From assembly GCA_937974275.1 (NCBI GenBank), contig CALJIF010000062.1, positions 12,512 to 76,511 of the forward strand: DNA of 64,000 nucleotides. The letters run 5' to 3'. The position numbers were made by a program, and so were the translations under genes. The notes beneath the pieces are model-generated. The model was not told the origin of the DNA. It was given only the letters and a program-made list of their open reading frames with translations, and ran no database searches. Position 1 is the first letter of the stretch, and every line of letters starts with the position of its first letter. The stretch comes from an uncultured Flavobacteriales bacterium. Its GTDB lineage: Bacteria > Bacteroidota > Bacteroidia > Palsa-965. Positions 16,604 to 24,880 of the stretch are shown piece by piece.

Positions 16604-17536
16604 ATGAGCGACATTCCGCAAGACCATCTGGACACCGTTAAAAAGATTGAAGAGAAATACGCCGCGTTGCACCAGGATGCAGGTTCGTTTTTAAAAGGCT
16701 TTTTATATCAACGCCCGCTTACGTATTGGGATTACGTTGAAGTAGATACACTTTTAACCTTACAGAAACCACGCACCAATTATCCGGATGAGCCTATTTT
16801 CATCATGTACCATCAGGTAACGGAGTTGTTGCTGAAATTGATAGTTCATGAATTAGAACAGATTGTTCACGCCGAAGAAAACAATGCAGATTTCTTCACC
16901 GTGAAATTGGAACGCGTGAATCGTTATGCCGGAATTTTAACGCAATCATTCAGTGTGATGCGAGAAGGCATGGACTACGATCAGTACAACGAATTCCGTT
17001 TAGCATTAGCTCCTGCAAGCGGCTTTCAGTCGGCGCAGTTTCGTGTAATTGAAATCATGTGTACTACTTTACACTACCTGCTCAATCATCGTGTCAAAGG
17101 CTCAATGTCTCCTGATGCGAGCATTGATGAGTTGTTTGGTGAGTTGTATTGGCTCGATGCAGGATATGATCGGAAGACAGGACGCAAAACACAATTGATG
17201 CAATTGTTTGAAGAGAAGTATCTGGATAGCTTTAAGCGTCTTGCTGCAGAGATGCGTAACCAACATGTGTTAAGTCGTTATCACAGCATGCTGAATGCCG
17301 GCGCTGATGTTACTCGTTTGAAACACGCGCTGCGCAATTTTGATCATACGTACAATGTGATATGGCCACTGGCACATTTAAAAACTGCCGAATATTATTT
17401 GAATTCCCGCGGAGAAGGAAAAGCGGCAACGGGAGGAAGTGAATGGCAAAAGTATTTGCATCCGTCCTACCAGCGACGCATCTTTTTCCCTGAGTTGTGG
17501 ACTGAAGAGGAATTAAATAATTGGGGGCAGTTTTAA
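16604..17536 (+). CDS. kynA: Tryptophan 2,3-dioxygenase
   Basis: 310 residues. Heme enzyme that opens the indole ring of L-tryptophan to N-formylkynurenine, first step of the kynurenine route. Family marks: 'FIMYHQVTELLLKL' with the distal-pocket His, 'FQSAQFRVIE' with the substrate-carboxylate Arg, and 'KAATGGSEWQKYL' near the C-terminus, the flexible substrate loop. It belongs to the shorter, divergent branch common in Bacteroidota. No kynureninase or formamidase is in the window. The end overlaps the convergent outer-membrane gene by 4 bases. Confidence 0.9.
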   Translation: MSDIPQDHLDTVKKIEEKYAALHQDAGSFLKGFLYQRPLTYWDYVEVDTLLTLQKPRTNYPDEPIFIMYHQVTELLLKLIVHELEQIVHAEENNADFFTVKLERVNRYAGILTQSFSVMREGMDYDQYNEFRLALAPASGFQSAQFRVIEIMCTTLHYLLNHRVKGSMSPDASIDELFGELYWLDAGYDRKTGRKTQLMQLFEEKYLDSFKRLAAEMRNQHVLSRYHSMLNAGADVTRLKHALRNFDHTYNVIWPLAHLKTAEYYLNSRGEGKAATGGSEWQKYLHPSYQRRIFFPELWTEEELNNWGQF

Positions 17537-18249
17537 CGTCCGCCCAAACGTAACATCAGCGATACTGAAAGTGAAGAGTAACCCACTTTAACGGGATGAT
17601 CTTCCCATTCTAAACCAATGTGACGCGCCAGATAGCTTGGTGTGCGCGGAATAACAGCCTGCCATTGCGCCTGAATGCGATAAAATTTTCCTTCTTTACC
17701 CAATACAATTCCGGGTGTCCAGGATGGGAACAAGGTATTGTTCCAAATAGTTTTAGTGGTTGTTTCGATCGTAAAATCACCGGCAAAGTGTTGTACTTCT
17801 TTTGTTGTTAAACGCAGTTTTTGTTTACCGAAACATATCAAATCTAAACGCACAAACACACCATTCTCTCCTTTAGCCAGTGCGTTTAATACGCCAACGG
17901 CAGTCATGCTGTGTTTGTAATCGTAATTGTAGGAATACAACGTGTCGGAGGCAAATGCCGAATTCTTCATGCCTTCATAATGAAAGGTAAACAGCGACAA
18001 GACCAGGCCGTTGTCCAGTTCAAAATCCAGACCGAAGTTCAATCCCGTAGCAAAGCGTTGCATTTTAAAAGGAGTCTGCACTGAAGCCTGACTGTTAAAA
18101 GCGCTCAGAATGTTATTGATTCTCGGATTGATCATGTAACTGACAGAAGGGCCCGCGGTAATCGCAATTTGTGAACGTACAGCGGATGTAATACATGTCA
18201 ATGCAATAGCAATTGCTACAAGTGATTTTGGGCCGGAAAGGAGTTTCAT
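17533..18249 (-). CDS. Hypothetical outer-membrane beta-barrel protein
   Basis: 238 residues from the ATG at 18249 ('MKLLSGPKSLVAIAIALT' starts a typical signal peptide cleaved near 'AVRSQ'); the frame continues to 18300 but the added residues spoil the signal. The body has alternating strands ('ITAGPSVSYMINPR', 'GLNFGLDFELDNGLVLSLFTFHYEG') and ends in 'SLSVSLMLRLGGR'. It resembles porin-family/PorT-like barrels in style, but I cannot assign a family. It is divergent from the ECF sigma gene (216 bases between starts), so a link to that regulon is possible but not shown. Confidence 0.7.
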   Translation of the reverse strand: MKLLSGPKSLVAIAIALTCITSAVRSQIAITAGPSVSYMINPRINNILSAFNSQASVQTPFKMQRFATGLNFGLDFELDNGLVLSLFTFHYEGMKNSAFASDTLYSYNYDYKHSMTAVGVLNALAKGENGVFVRLDLICFGKQKLRLTTKEVQHFAGDFTIETTTKTIWNNTLFPSWTPGIVLGKEGKFYRIQAQWQAVIPRTPSYLARHIGLEWEDHPVKVGYSSLSVSLMLRLGGR

Positions 18250-18411
18250 AAGGGGAGTATAGGGTGAGTAAATGTAGTATTTAAGATCTTTTGTTGGCAT
18301 AATTCTTCGAAAGATGAAAAGTCACATCGTTTTGTAGGGCGATTATAATTAGCTGAAAATCAATAACTAATGAGTATTTTTGAGGAGATGAATAAAAAAT
18401 ACCGGCAGGGG

Positions 18412-18440
18412 TGTAACTTACTGCTGCCGAAATCGTCTTA
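18412..18440 (+). promoter_or_regulatory. ECF-type promoter upstream of the sigma factor
   Basis: TGTAAC (18412-18417), a 16-base spacer, then CGTCTTA (18434-18440). An AAC-containing -35 with a CGTC -10 is the hallmark of promoters read by ECF sigma factors. It lies 25 bases before the sigma ATG, which suggests autoregulation. Confidence 0.6.
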
Positions 18441-18465
18441 TTCTCAAAACGCACCCGATTGAGCC

Positions 18466-18951
18466 ATGACCGTAGAAGAATTTAACCGCTGTGTTGACCT
18501 GTACTCAGACAGCTTGTACCGCTTCATTTTGAAGAATGTCAGGGATAAAGACAAAGCCAAAGACATTGTTCAGGATACTTATGAAAAATTGTGGATGAAA
18601 GTTTCTGAAACAGAGGCGAAGAATGCGAAGTCATACATGTTTACTACGGCGTACAGAACCATGATAGACGTGCTTCGTAAAGATCAGCGACAGGGCTCGA
18701 TGGATGAGGTGGCGATGGCAGCTGTTTCGCACAACAAACAATACAGCGACCTGAAAGAAATTCTTCAGGAAGCATTAGGCAAACTGCCGGAAATACAACG
18801 TTCTGTAATTATGTTGCGCGATTATGAAGGGTATTCTTATCAGGAAATCGGTGAAATCACCAACCTAACTGAATCCCAAGTGAAGGTGTATATCTTCCGG
18901 GCACGAACATTTTTGAAAAATTACATTGGTAGCATCGAAAAAGTAGTTTAA
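18466..18951 (+). CDS. ECF-family RNA polymerase sigma factor
   Basis: 161 residues. Region 2 is in 'YRFILKNVRDKDKAKDIVQDTYEKLW'-like sequence (residues about 14-45, -10 recognition and core binding); region 4 is the helix-turn-helix segment 'YQEIGEITNLTESQVKVYIFRAR' type (about residues 118-155, -35 recognition). Region 3 is absent, as in all ECF factors. Its stop lies 3 bases before the start of the anti-sigma-like gene, so the two are translationally coupled. The ECF-type promoter upstream suggests that it drives its own synthesis. Confidence 0.93.
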   Translation: MTVEEFNRCVDLYSDSLYRFILKNVRDKDKAKDIVQDTYEKLWMKVSETEAKNAKSYMFTTAYRTMIDVLRKDQRQGSMDEVAMAAVSHNKQYSDLKEILQEALGKLPEIQRSVIMLRDYEGYSYQEIGEITNLTESQVKVYIFRARTFLKNYIGSIEKVV

Positions 18952-18954
18952 CAC

Positions 18955-20652
18955 ATGAACATAAATCGCCATAACTATGAAGCCTGGTTGCTCGATTATA
19001 TCGAGGGCAATCTCTCTGCGGAGCAGGTGGATGAGTTATTGGTGTTCCTTGATGCGAATCCTGAATTAAAAGCGACGTTGGACGATTACAGAAATATCTC
19101 ATTTGAAACCGGCGAAGAAATTCGCTTTGATGCGAAAGAGGCGTTGAAGAAATCAAACGATGTAATCAACAACGAACCGGCTGCACCATTGGAATTAATG
19201 ATTGCCGTGATGGAAGGCACTTGCACAGCGGAGGAATTGAAAATGTGGGAGCGAGCGCTGAAGAACAATCCGAAGCTGGAACAAGAATTTCATCTCTTAC
19301 AGCAAACACGTTTGAGCCCGGATCTTTCGGTTGTGTTTGACGATAAGGAAATGTTAAAGCGTAACGCAGAAACAATCACTCTGGCAAACTACGAAGAGTG
19401 GATGATCGCTGCGTTTGAAGGAACATTGCGTGCAGAACAACACGAGCAGTGGAATGCATTTGTTGCGCAACATCCGGAAATACAACAGGAATACGAAGCA
19501 TTACAACAGACCAAGTTGGTTGCGGATGATGTTGTTTTTGAACATAAAGCCGCACTGAAACGCACCGCTCCTGATGTCAATCGATTCGAAGAACTGGTAT
19601 TGGGTGCATTGGATCAAACGCTCACAACCGCTGAGCAAGCGGAATGGAAGCTACTGTTGCAGTTATATCCGCATTTGCAACTGGAGTTCGATCAGTTACG
19701 TCAAACTGTTGTGCAGCCGGATACAACGATAGTATTTGCAGATAAAGCAAGTTTGAAACGTACGGCATTTACCATCAACTCCGAAAACATTGATGTGGTA
19801 TGCATGCAAGCTGCAGAAGGAACGCTTTCCGTAATGGAACAGCAAACCTTGAACGAGTATCTGAAAGTTCATCCTGAATATGCTGCATTAATCAGCGCTT
19901 ACCGTAATACAATAGTTACTCCTGATACTACCGTTGTTTTCGAGGATAAGAAATCGTTGTACCGCAAGGAACGCGGAGCATGGTTCTGGTTGCCCGGTGT
20001 ACAATGGTCGGCGGCAGCAGCTGTTGCGATTTTGATTACGATCGGATTGTGGAATATCGGTAGTGAAGAATTGAATAACAACGGTAACGGATTCGCGGTT
20101 AATAACAATTCCACCGTTCCCGGTACAAAACCGAACAACGCCAATTCAGGAAATACCTCCGGTTCACCAATCGCTAATGTGGATAATACAACAGTTGTAG
20201 GCGGCGCAAAACCTGTGCTCACTGCAGGATTGAACACGACAGTTACAACTCCTGTTGCTGCGAAATCGGTGAATTGGAATACTATTGAACCTTCAGTTGT
20301 ACGCTTGGCTTCAAACACTATCAATCCGGCAGCGGCTGAATTCTCTGATGCATTTTACAACACATTGAATCAGGCTGCTCCTGCGACTAGCAATAACACT
20401 GCAATCTCTGCGGGTCAATACGCAATGCAATGGATGAAAACAAAATTGGATCGTCGTCCGAATGTTGATCCTGAATTGGTAGAAGAGGTTCTGGTAGCTA
20501 ACAACGGCACTCGTGTAGATGGTTGGGATTTAGCCATGAGTGCTGTGAATCGCGTAGGAAGCGCTACCGGTGGCAAACTTCAAATGAATCGTGAAATTGA
20601 TGACATGGTAGTACATGTCGGCAAATACGAATTGCGATTCGGAGCGAAATAA
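18955..20652 (+). CDS. Anti-sigma-factor-like membrane protein with five tandem cytoplasmic modules
   Basis: 565 residues. The first 338 residues are five tandem repeats of 66-70 residues (about 7-70, 75-140, 143-207, 209-273, 275-338). Each starts with a helix pair of the form 'YExWxxxxxEGTLxxEExxxWxxFLxxxPExxxEY' and ends with 'PDxxVVFxDKxxLKR'. The helix pair resembles the zf-HC2/anti-sigma fold ('LDGELSPEE...HL..CP.C') but has no zinc Cys or His. One membrane helix follows (343-369), then an Asn/Thr/Gly-rich linker and a roughly 110-residue periplasmic end. Position 3 bases after the ECF sigma gene supports an anti-sigma role. Standard anti-sigmas have one such domain. Confidence 0.75.
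   Translation: MNINRHNYEAWLLDYIEGNLSAEQVDELLVFLDANPELKATLDDYRNISFETGEEIRFDAKEALKKSNDVINNEPAAPLELMIAVMEGTCTAEELKMWERALKNNPKLEQEFHLLQQTRLSPDLSVVFDDKEMLKRNAETITLANYEEWMIAAFEGTLRAEQHEQWNAFVAQHPEIQQEYEALQQTKLVADDVVFEHKAALKRTAPDVNRFEELVLGALDQTLTTAEQAEWKLLLQLYPHLQLEFDQLRQTVVQPDTTIVFADKASLKRTAFTINSENIDVVCMQAAEGTLSVMEQQTLNEYLKVHPEYAALISAYRNTIVTPDTTVVFEDKKSLYRKERGAWFWLPGVQWSAAAAVAILITIGLWNIGSEELNNNGNGFAVNNNSTVPGTKPNNANSGNTSGSPIANVDNTTVVGGAKPVLTAGLNTTVTTPVAAKSVNWNTIEPSVVRLASNTINPAAAEFSDAFYNTLNQAAPATSNNTAISAGQYAMQWMKTKLDRRPNVDPELVEEVLVANNGTRVDGWDLAMSAVNRVGSATGGKLQMNREIDDMVVHVGKYELRFGAK
18973..19968 (+). repeat. Five tandem protein-coding repeats (about 200 bp each)
   Basis: Internal repeat array of the anti-sigma-like gene. 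The phase markers are the EG/DQ-T-L motif (residues 17, 87, 154, 220, 288) and the K-x-x-L-K/Y-R motif (residues 61, 131, 198, 264, 332). The copies are clearly diverged, so the array is old rather than a recent expansion. Confidence 0.8.
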
Positions 20653-20725
20653 TCCGCTTAACATTCTTCAACATTTCCGTGAATTTGTTTGTTGTAAATT
20701 GCAGTAACAACTTGCAAACAGCTAC

Positions 20726-21238
20726 ATGCGAATGATTACGGCAGCACTTTTTATTTCTTTGAGTATTTCCTGTTTACAGCCGGATACCGTCCCTACTGAC
20801 TCTGTTGCAATTGTTGTTGACTCAACAAAAACTAAAATGGATTCTACAAGCATTGCAAAGTCTGACGAAGAATGGCGTAAAACACTAACTCCCGAGCAAT
20901 ATTATATTTTGCGACAGAAAGGCACCGAACGTCCTTACACCGGAAAGTATTGGAACACCAAAGAAGCAGGACTGTACAAATGCGCCGGTTGTCAGGCTCC
21001 CTTGTTTACTTCCGATCAGAAGTTCGACTCCCACTGCGGATGGCCGAGTTTTTCTTTGCCCTGGGATTCAACTGCAGTGGCGTATACGCGAGATACTTCT
21101 CACGGCATGATTCGCACAGAGGTCACCTGCAAGAAGTGTGGCGGTCATTTGGGTCACGTGTTTGATGATGGCCCGCCTCCGACGAATTTGCGGTATTGCA
21201 TCAACTCGGATGCGATGATCTTCGAAAAGAAGGAGTGA
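20726..21238 (+). CDS. msrB: Lipoprotein peptide-methionine (R)-S-oxide reductase MsrB
   Basis: 170 residues. Reduces R-methionine sulfoxide in proteins. Two zinc CxxC pairs are visible ('CAGC', 'CKKCGGHLGHVF'), as are 'HCGWPSF' and the catalytic Cys in 'RYCINSDAM'. The first 16 residues are a lipoprotein signal ending in 'SISC', so this copy is exported and lipid-anchored, followed by a Ser/Thr/Asp-rich linker of about 30 residues before the MsrB domain. It therefore probably repairs oxidised envelope proteins. Its electron donor in the periplasm is not in the window. Confidence 0.93.
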   Translation: MRMITAALFISLSISCLQPDTVPTDSVAIVVDSTKTKMDSTSIAKSDEEWRKTLTPEQYYILRQKGTERPYTGKYWNTKEAGLYKCAGCQAPLFTSDQKFDSHCGWPSFSLPWDSTAVAYTRDTSHGMIRTEVTCKKCGGHLGHVFDDGPPPTNLRYCINSDAMIFEKKE

Positions 21239-21256
21239 GTCTAACGCGCGGAGTTC

Positions 21257-21264
21257 TATCTTTG
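21257..21264 (+). promoter_or_regulatory. TAnnTTTG promoter element of purD, next to the start codon
   Basis: TATCTTTG, 5 bases before the purD ATG at 21270, between the msrB stop and purD. Implies a leaderless or near-leaderless mRNA. Confidence 0.6.
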
Positions 21265-21269
21265 CGCCC

Positions 21270-22559
21270 ATGAACGTTTTATTACTTGGTTCCGGCGGTC
21301 GTGAACATGCTTTCGCCTGGAAATTATCTCAAAGTCCGTTACTCAAAAAACTATACATCGCGCCAGGCAATTCAGGTACTGCGTTACACGGTACGAACGT
21401 GGACATTTCCGCCACAGATTTTGCTGCGATTAAAAATTTCGTGTTGGAGCATGAGATTAGTTTGGTGGTTGTTGGTCCGGAAGATCCATTGGTAAAAGGT
21501 GTGCATGATTTCTTTTTGAATGATGCGGCATTGAAACACATTCCGGTTATTGGTCCGCAGGCGCAAGGTGCACAGTTGGAGGGCAGTAAAGATTTTTCAA
21601 AACAATTCATGATTCGTCATGGAGTTCCTACGGCTGCATATCAGACCTTTACTAAAGACACCCTGCAGCAAGGCTTAGCATTTCTGGAAACTTTGCAGCC
21701 ACCGTATGTATTAAAGGCTGACGGACTCGCTGCCGGTAAAGGCGTTGTTATTCCGGCAACATTAGCGGATGCACAACAAGAACTTCACGCCATGTTGGCC
21801 GATGCTAAATTCGGCGCTGCCAGCAGTCGTGTGGTGATTGAAGAATTTTTGAAAGGTATCGAACTATCCGTTTTTGTATTAACGGATGGCAACTCTTATA
21901 AAATACTACCTGCAGCTAAAGATTATAAGCGCATCGGTGAAGGTGATACCGGGTTGAATACCGGAGGAATGGGGGCTGTGTCGCCTGTGCCTTTTGCAGA
22001 CGCTGCATTTATTCAAAAGGTAGAAGAGAGAATTGTAAAACCAACGATCGAAGGTTTACGCAAAGATGGTATACCGTATGTCGGATTTATATTTATCGGA
22101 TTGATGAATGATCATGGCGATCCGAAAGTGATTGAATACAATTGCCGCATGGGCGATCCGGAAACGGAAGTGGTACTGCCGCGCATTCAAAGCGATTTGC
22201 TGGAACTATTTGTTGCAGTTGGTAAAAAGGAATTACATCGTGTTGAGCTGAAGATTGATGATCGCACTGCAACTACAGTCATGATGGTAGCCGGCGGATA
22301 TCCCGGAGATTATGAGAAAGGCAAAGAAATCAGCGGTCTGGAAAAAGTTTCTGATGCGACGGTATTTCATGCAGGAACCAAACAGCAGAACGGAAAAGTA
22401 GTGACCAATGGAGGACGTGTATTGGCTTTCACGGGCATGGGCGAATCGATTGAATCAGCACTTCAAATATCATTCGGCGCTGCGAGCAGCGTGAGTTTTG
22501 AGGGAGCGTATTACCGGCGCGATATCGGTAAAGATTTAATGGAATGGAAAGGATTCTAA
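21270..22559 (+). CDS. purD: Phosphoribosylamine-glycine ligase
   Basis: 429 residues. ATP-grasp enzyme joining phosphoribosylamine and glycine in purine synthesis. Seen: 'MNVLLLGSGGREHAFAWKL' start, 'LKADGLAAGKGVVI' ATP-grasp loop, 'NTGGMGAVSPVP' and 'EYNCRMGDPETEVVLPR' catalytic/metal segment. Full length and intact. Followed by a strong bidirectional terminator. Confidence 0.97.
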   Translation: MNVLLLGSGGREHAFAWKLSQSPLLKKLYIAPGNSGTALHGTNVDISATDFAAIKNFVLEHEISLVVVGPEDPLVKGVHDFFLNDAALKHIPVIGPQAQGAQLEGSKDFSKQFMIRHGVPTAAYQTFTKDTLQQGLAFLETLQPPYVLKADGLAAGKGVVIPATLADAQQELHAMLADAKFGAASSRVVIEEFLKGIELSVFVLTDGNSYKILPAAKDYKRIGEGDTGLNTGGMGAVSPVPFADAAFIQKVEERIVKPTIEGLRKDGIPYVGFIFIGLMNDHGDPKVIEYNCRMGDPETEVVLPRIQSDLLELFVAVGKKELHRVELKIDDRTATTVMMVAGGYPGDYEKGKEISGLEKVSDATVFHAGTKQQNGKVVTNGGRVLAFTGMGESIESALQISFGAASSVSFEGAYYRRDIGKDLMEWKGF

Positions 22560-22562
22560 ACT

Positions 22563-22593
22563 AAAAAATCCCGCTGAGAGGCGGGATTTTTTT
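22563..22593. terminator. Bidirectional terminator between purD and the small membrane protein
   Basis: 12-base perfect arms: A6-TCCCGC (22563-22574) and GCGGGA-T6 (22581-22592), with a 6-base loop. A and T runs on both sides serve both convergent genes. Confidence 0.9.
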
Positions 22594-22613
22594 ATGCTAT
22601 TTTGTTGAAAGAA

Positions 22614-22808
22614 CTACTTAATTGTTCCGTCTTTCGCAGCTTTCTTGTTATAATCATTCTGCATTTTCATCCAAGCGAAAAACGCAACGAATCCAACAGC
22701 GATCAGAACTTTGTTAGGAGAAAGTGTGTCGTAAGTCCACTCGAGCAATTCGAATGCCTTATAGAAAGCGCGACCTACAGCGTACCAGAAACCTTCTTGA
22801 TTCATCAT
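22614..22808 (-). CDS. Small membrane protein (possibly DUF6341)
   Basis: 64 residues with one hydrophobic helix ('KVLIAVGFVAFFAWMKMQ') flanked by an amphipathic N-terminal segment ('WYAVGRAFYKAFELLEW') and a Lys-rich tail. Size, topology and place between purD and a DUF6427-like gene fit the small Bacteroidota family I remember as DUF6341. Function unknown. Two adjacent Met codons start the frame. It is convergent with purD and divergent from the next gene. Confidence 0.7.
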   Translation of the reverse strand: MMNQEGFWYAVGRAFYKAFELLEWTYDTLSPNKVLIAVGFVAFFAWMKMQNDYNKKAAKDGTIK

Positions 22809-22918
22809 AATCGTGTTGTTTTAAAATGAGTGCTCAAAAATAATAATTCATTTGAAATGACAAAGCGGTTTCAGCGATGAGTTCTGTCATCATTTAGCAA
22901 TCCTGAACGGTATTCGGC

Positions 22919-22926
22919 TAAATTTG
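22919..22926 (+). promoter_or_regulatory. TAnnTTTG promoter element
   Basis: TAAATTTG, 16 bases before the GTG start at 22943; it supports that start over internal ATGs. Confidence 0.5.
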
Positions 22927-22942
22927 CCGAAACAATTCTGCT

Positions 22943-23926
22943 GTGTTCATCGGTATTACATCTTCAAAACAGCCGGTTTCATTGGTTTTAATACCATTGA
23001 CAGCAGTTTTGTTGTGGTTGCCCGGATTCTTTTTAGAGGCTCAACCCAACTTGCAGGTAAATATGCCCTTATATGGAAGCATAGAGCCCTGGTTGATCGG
23101 AAATCCTTTTGTGGCGAGGATCTTGGGCGTAATCATTGTTATTCTGACCGGATTCAGTATCAACTATGTCGTCAACGAACATCAGATTGCCCCTAAAAAA
23201 TCGTGGTTGCCGGCATTGTTATACGTTACGATGGCCTCGTCCAGCCCCGGATTATTATGGCTGCATCCCGCATTGCCTGCCACATTTCTTGTGGTGTGGT
23301 CGCTTCATTTGGTATTAAGCACCTATCGCGATGAAACGGTTAAGGGTATTATTTTTCATGCCGGTGTCTTGGCCGGCCTTGCTGCGTTAATTTATTTCCC
23401 TGCGATTCTCTTTATTTTGTTTTTGCTTGTTGCGCTCATCATCCTCCGACCATTCAATGGACGAGAGTGGGCAATATTGTTTTCAGGAGCAGTATTGCCG
23501 TTTATTTACTCCGGATTTTATTTTTTCATGATGGATAATTGGCGTGGTATTACCCGAAGTTATGTCATTGATCCCGTCATGAATAAGAACTGGTTCCTGA
23601 AGTTAGGTAGTGCGGATTATGCAGTATTCGGTGTCTTGGTGATTATTTTTCTTGGTGCTTTATACAGGTATGTTGTTGGAACGGGAACCAGTGCTATGAA
23701 AACGAAAAAAAGCATAACCGTCCTTTCCTGGATGGGAATTTTTTCGGCGTTAACGGTGCTGCCATCACAACACTTTCACAGTTCGTCATTTCTTTTTTTG
23801 CTCGCTCCGCTAACCATCTTCGCAACCAATTATTTTATTTCTATGAGAAAGCCTGTTTCTCGCGAATTCGTGTACATTTTGTTAATTGGTGCGGTTATTA
23901 GTGGATATTTAATACGAGGCAACTAA
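22943..23926 (+). CDS. Polytopic membrane protein (DUF6427-like)
   Basis: 327 residues from a GTG start, with roughly eight to ten hydrophobic helices. The start 'VFIGITSSKQPVSL' fits the N-terminus of the Bacteroidota DUF6427 family ('...KTKP.N'), and so does the purD/DUF6341 neighbourhood. Polar signature-like stretches: 'INYVVNEHQ', 'HPALPATFLVVW', 'RPFNGREW'. Function unknown; the segment 'HFHSSSFLFLLAPLTIFATNYF' near the end is typical of its last helices. 50 bases upstream of purQ, which has its own promoter element. Confidence 0.75.
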   Translation: MFIGITSSKQPVSLVLIPLTAVLLWLPGFFLEAQPNLQVNMPLYGSIEPWLIGNPFVARILGVIIVILTGFSINYVVNEHQIAPKKSWLPALLYVTMASSSPGLLWLHPALPATFLVVWSLHLVLSTYRDETVKGIIFHAGVLAGLAALIYFPAILFILFLLVALIILRPFNGREWAILFSGAVLPFIYSGFYFFMMDNWRGITRSYVIDPVMNKNWFLKLGSADYAVFGVLVIIFLGALYRYVVGTGTSAMKTKKSITVLSWMGIFSALTVLPSQHFHSSSFLFLLAPLTIFATNYFISMRKPVSREFVYILLIGAVISGYLIRGN

Positions 23927-23948
23927 GGCTTATTGCCGGCTCATATCG

Positions 23949-23956
23949 TATCTTTG
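23949..23956 (+). promoter_or_regulatory. TAnnTTTG promoter element of purQ
   Basis: TATCTTTG, 20 bases before the purQ ATG at 23977. A TTG at 23933-23935 is too close for a standard -33. Confidence 0.5.
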
Positions 23957-23976
23957 CAACCTAATAAATCAATAGT

Positions 23977-24669
23977 ATGAAATTTGGCGTTGTCGTTTTT
24001 CCGGGATCCAATTGCGATCGTGATATGATGTATGTTCTTGAAACCATTATGGGGCAAGAGGTAGTGGAGTTGTGGCACAAGGATCGGGATCTGAAAAACG
24101 TAGATGCAGTGGTTTTGCCCGGAGGATTCTCTTATGGTGATTACCTGCGTTCCGGCGCTATCGCGCGATTCTCTCCAATCATGGAATCGGTTATCGAATT
24201 TGCAGGGAAAGGTGGAATTGTATTTGGTGTTTGCAATGGATTTCAGATTTTGTGTGAGTCCGGTTTGTTGCCGGGAGCTTTGTTACACAACAACAGTCGT
24301 AAGTTCATTTGTAAAAATGTCTTCATTAAAGCGGAACACAATCAGTCATTAATTACGGCGACGGTTCCTGCGAATAAGGCACTTAAAATTCCGATTGCGC
24401 ACGGAGAAGGTAAATACTACGCATCTGCCGAAACTTTAGCGGAAATGAATCGCAACGGACAGATTTTGTTCCGCTATTGCGATGAAAAAGGTAACATCAC
24501 TGATGAGGCCAATCCTAACGGTGCAACCGATAATATTGCCGGGGTTTGTAATGCAGGTAAAAATGTTTTCGGAATGATGCCGCATCCGGAGCGCGCTGCC
24601 GATGGGGAGCTGGGCAATACAGACGGCAAACTGCTGTTTGAGTCGCTGTTAAGCGCTGTTTTAGCGTAA
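23977..24669 (+). CDS. purQ: Phosphoribosylformylglycinamidine synthase, glutaminase subunit
   Basis: 230 residues. Class I glutamine amidotransferase that supplies ammonia to PurL in purine synthesis. 'GGFSYGDYLRSGAIARF' is the family signature, the nucleophile Cys is C86 in 'VFGVCNGFQ', and the catalytic His-Glu pair is in 'MPHPERA' near residue 205. Separate PurQ/PurL subunits (rather than the fused PurL of enterobacteria) and presence near purD fit Bacteroidota; purL and purS are not in the window. Confidence 0.95.
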   Translation: MKFGVVVFPGSNCDRDMMYVLETIMGQEVVELWHKDRDLKNVDAVVLPGGFSYGDYLRSGAIARFSPIMESVIEFAGKGGIVFGVCNGFQILCESGLLPGALLHNNSRKFICKNVFIKAEHNQSLITATVPANKALKIPIAHGEGKYYASAETLAEMNRNGQILFRYCDEKGNITDEANPNGATDNIAGVCNAGKNVFGMMPHPERAADGELGNTDGKLLFESLLSAVLA

Positions 24670-24880
24670 GTCCCTGATCATTAGTTTGTTTTCGTCTACA
24701 AATTTCCTGTTTCGGGCGAATCGCAGATTCTTTTTCACGGCAGATTGTAGTCTGTGTAATGCTCAATTTACGTGAATTTCTTCTTCAATTTGATGATGTG
24801 ACCGCGTAAGAAGTTTGCGAAATATTTCTTTCCCCTACCGTTTTTTTATGGAACTTGTAGTGGCTAAAATCAACCTCCTC

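Noticed and set aside
18370..18462. 30-codon frame in the leader of the sigma gene
   Set aside because: It begins upstream of and runs across the ECF-type promoter, so the main transcript would not contain its start; no sign of conservation can be judged.
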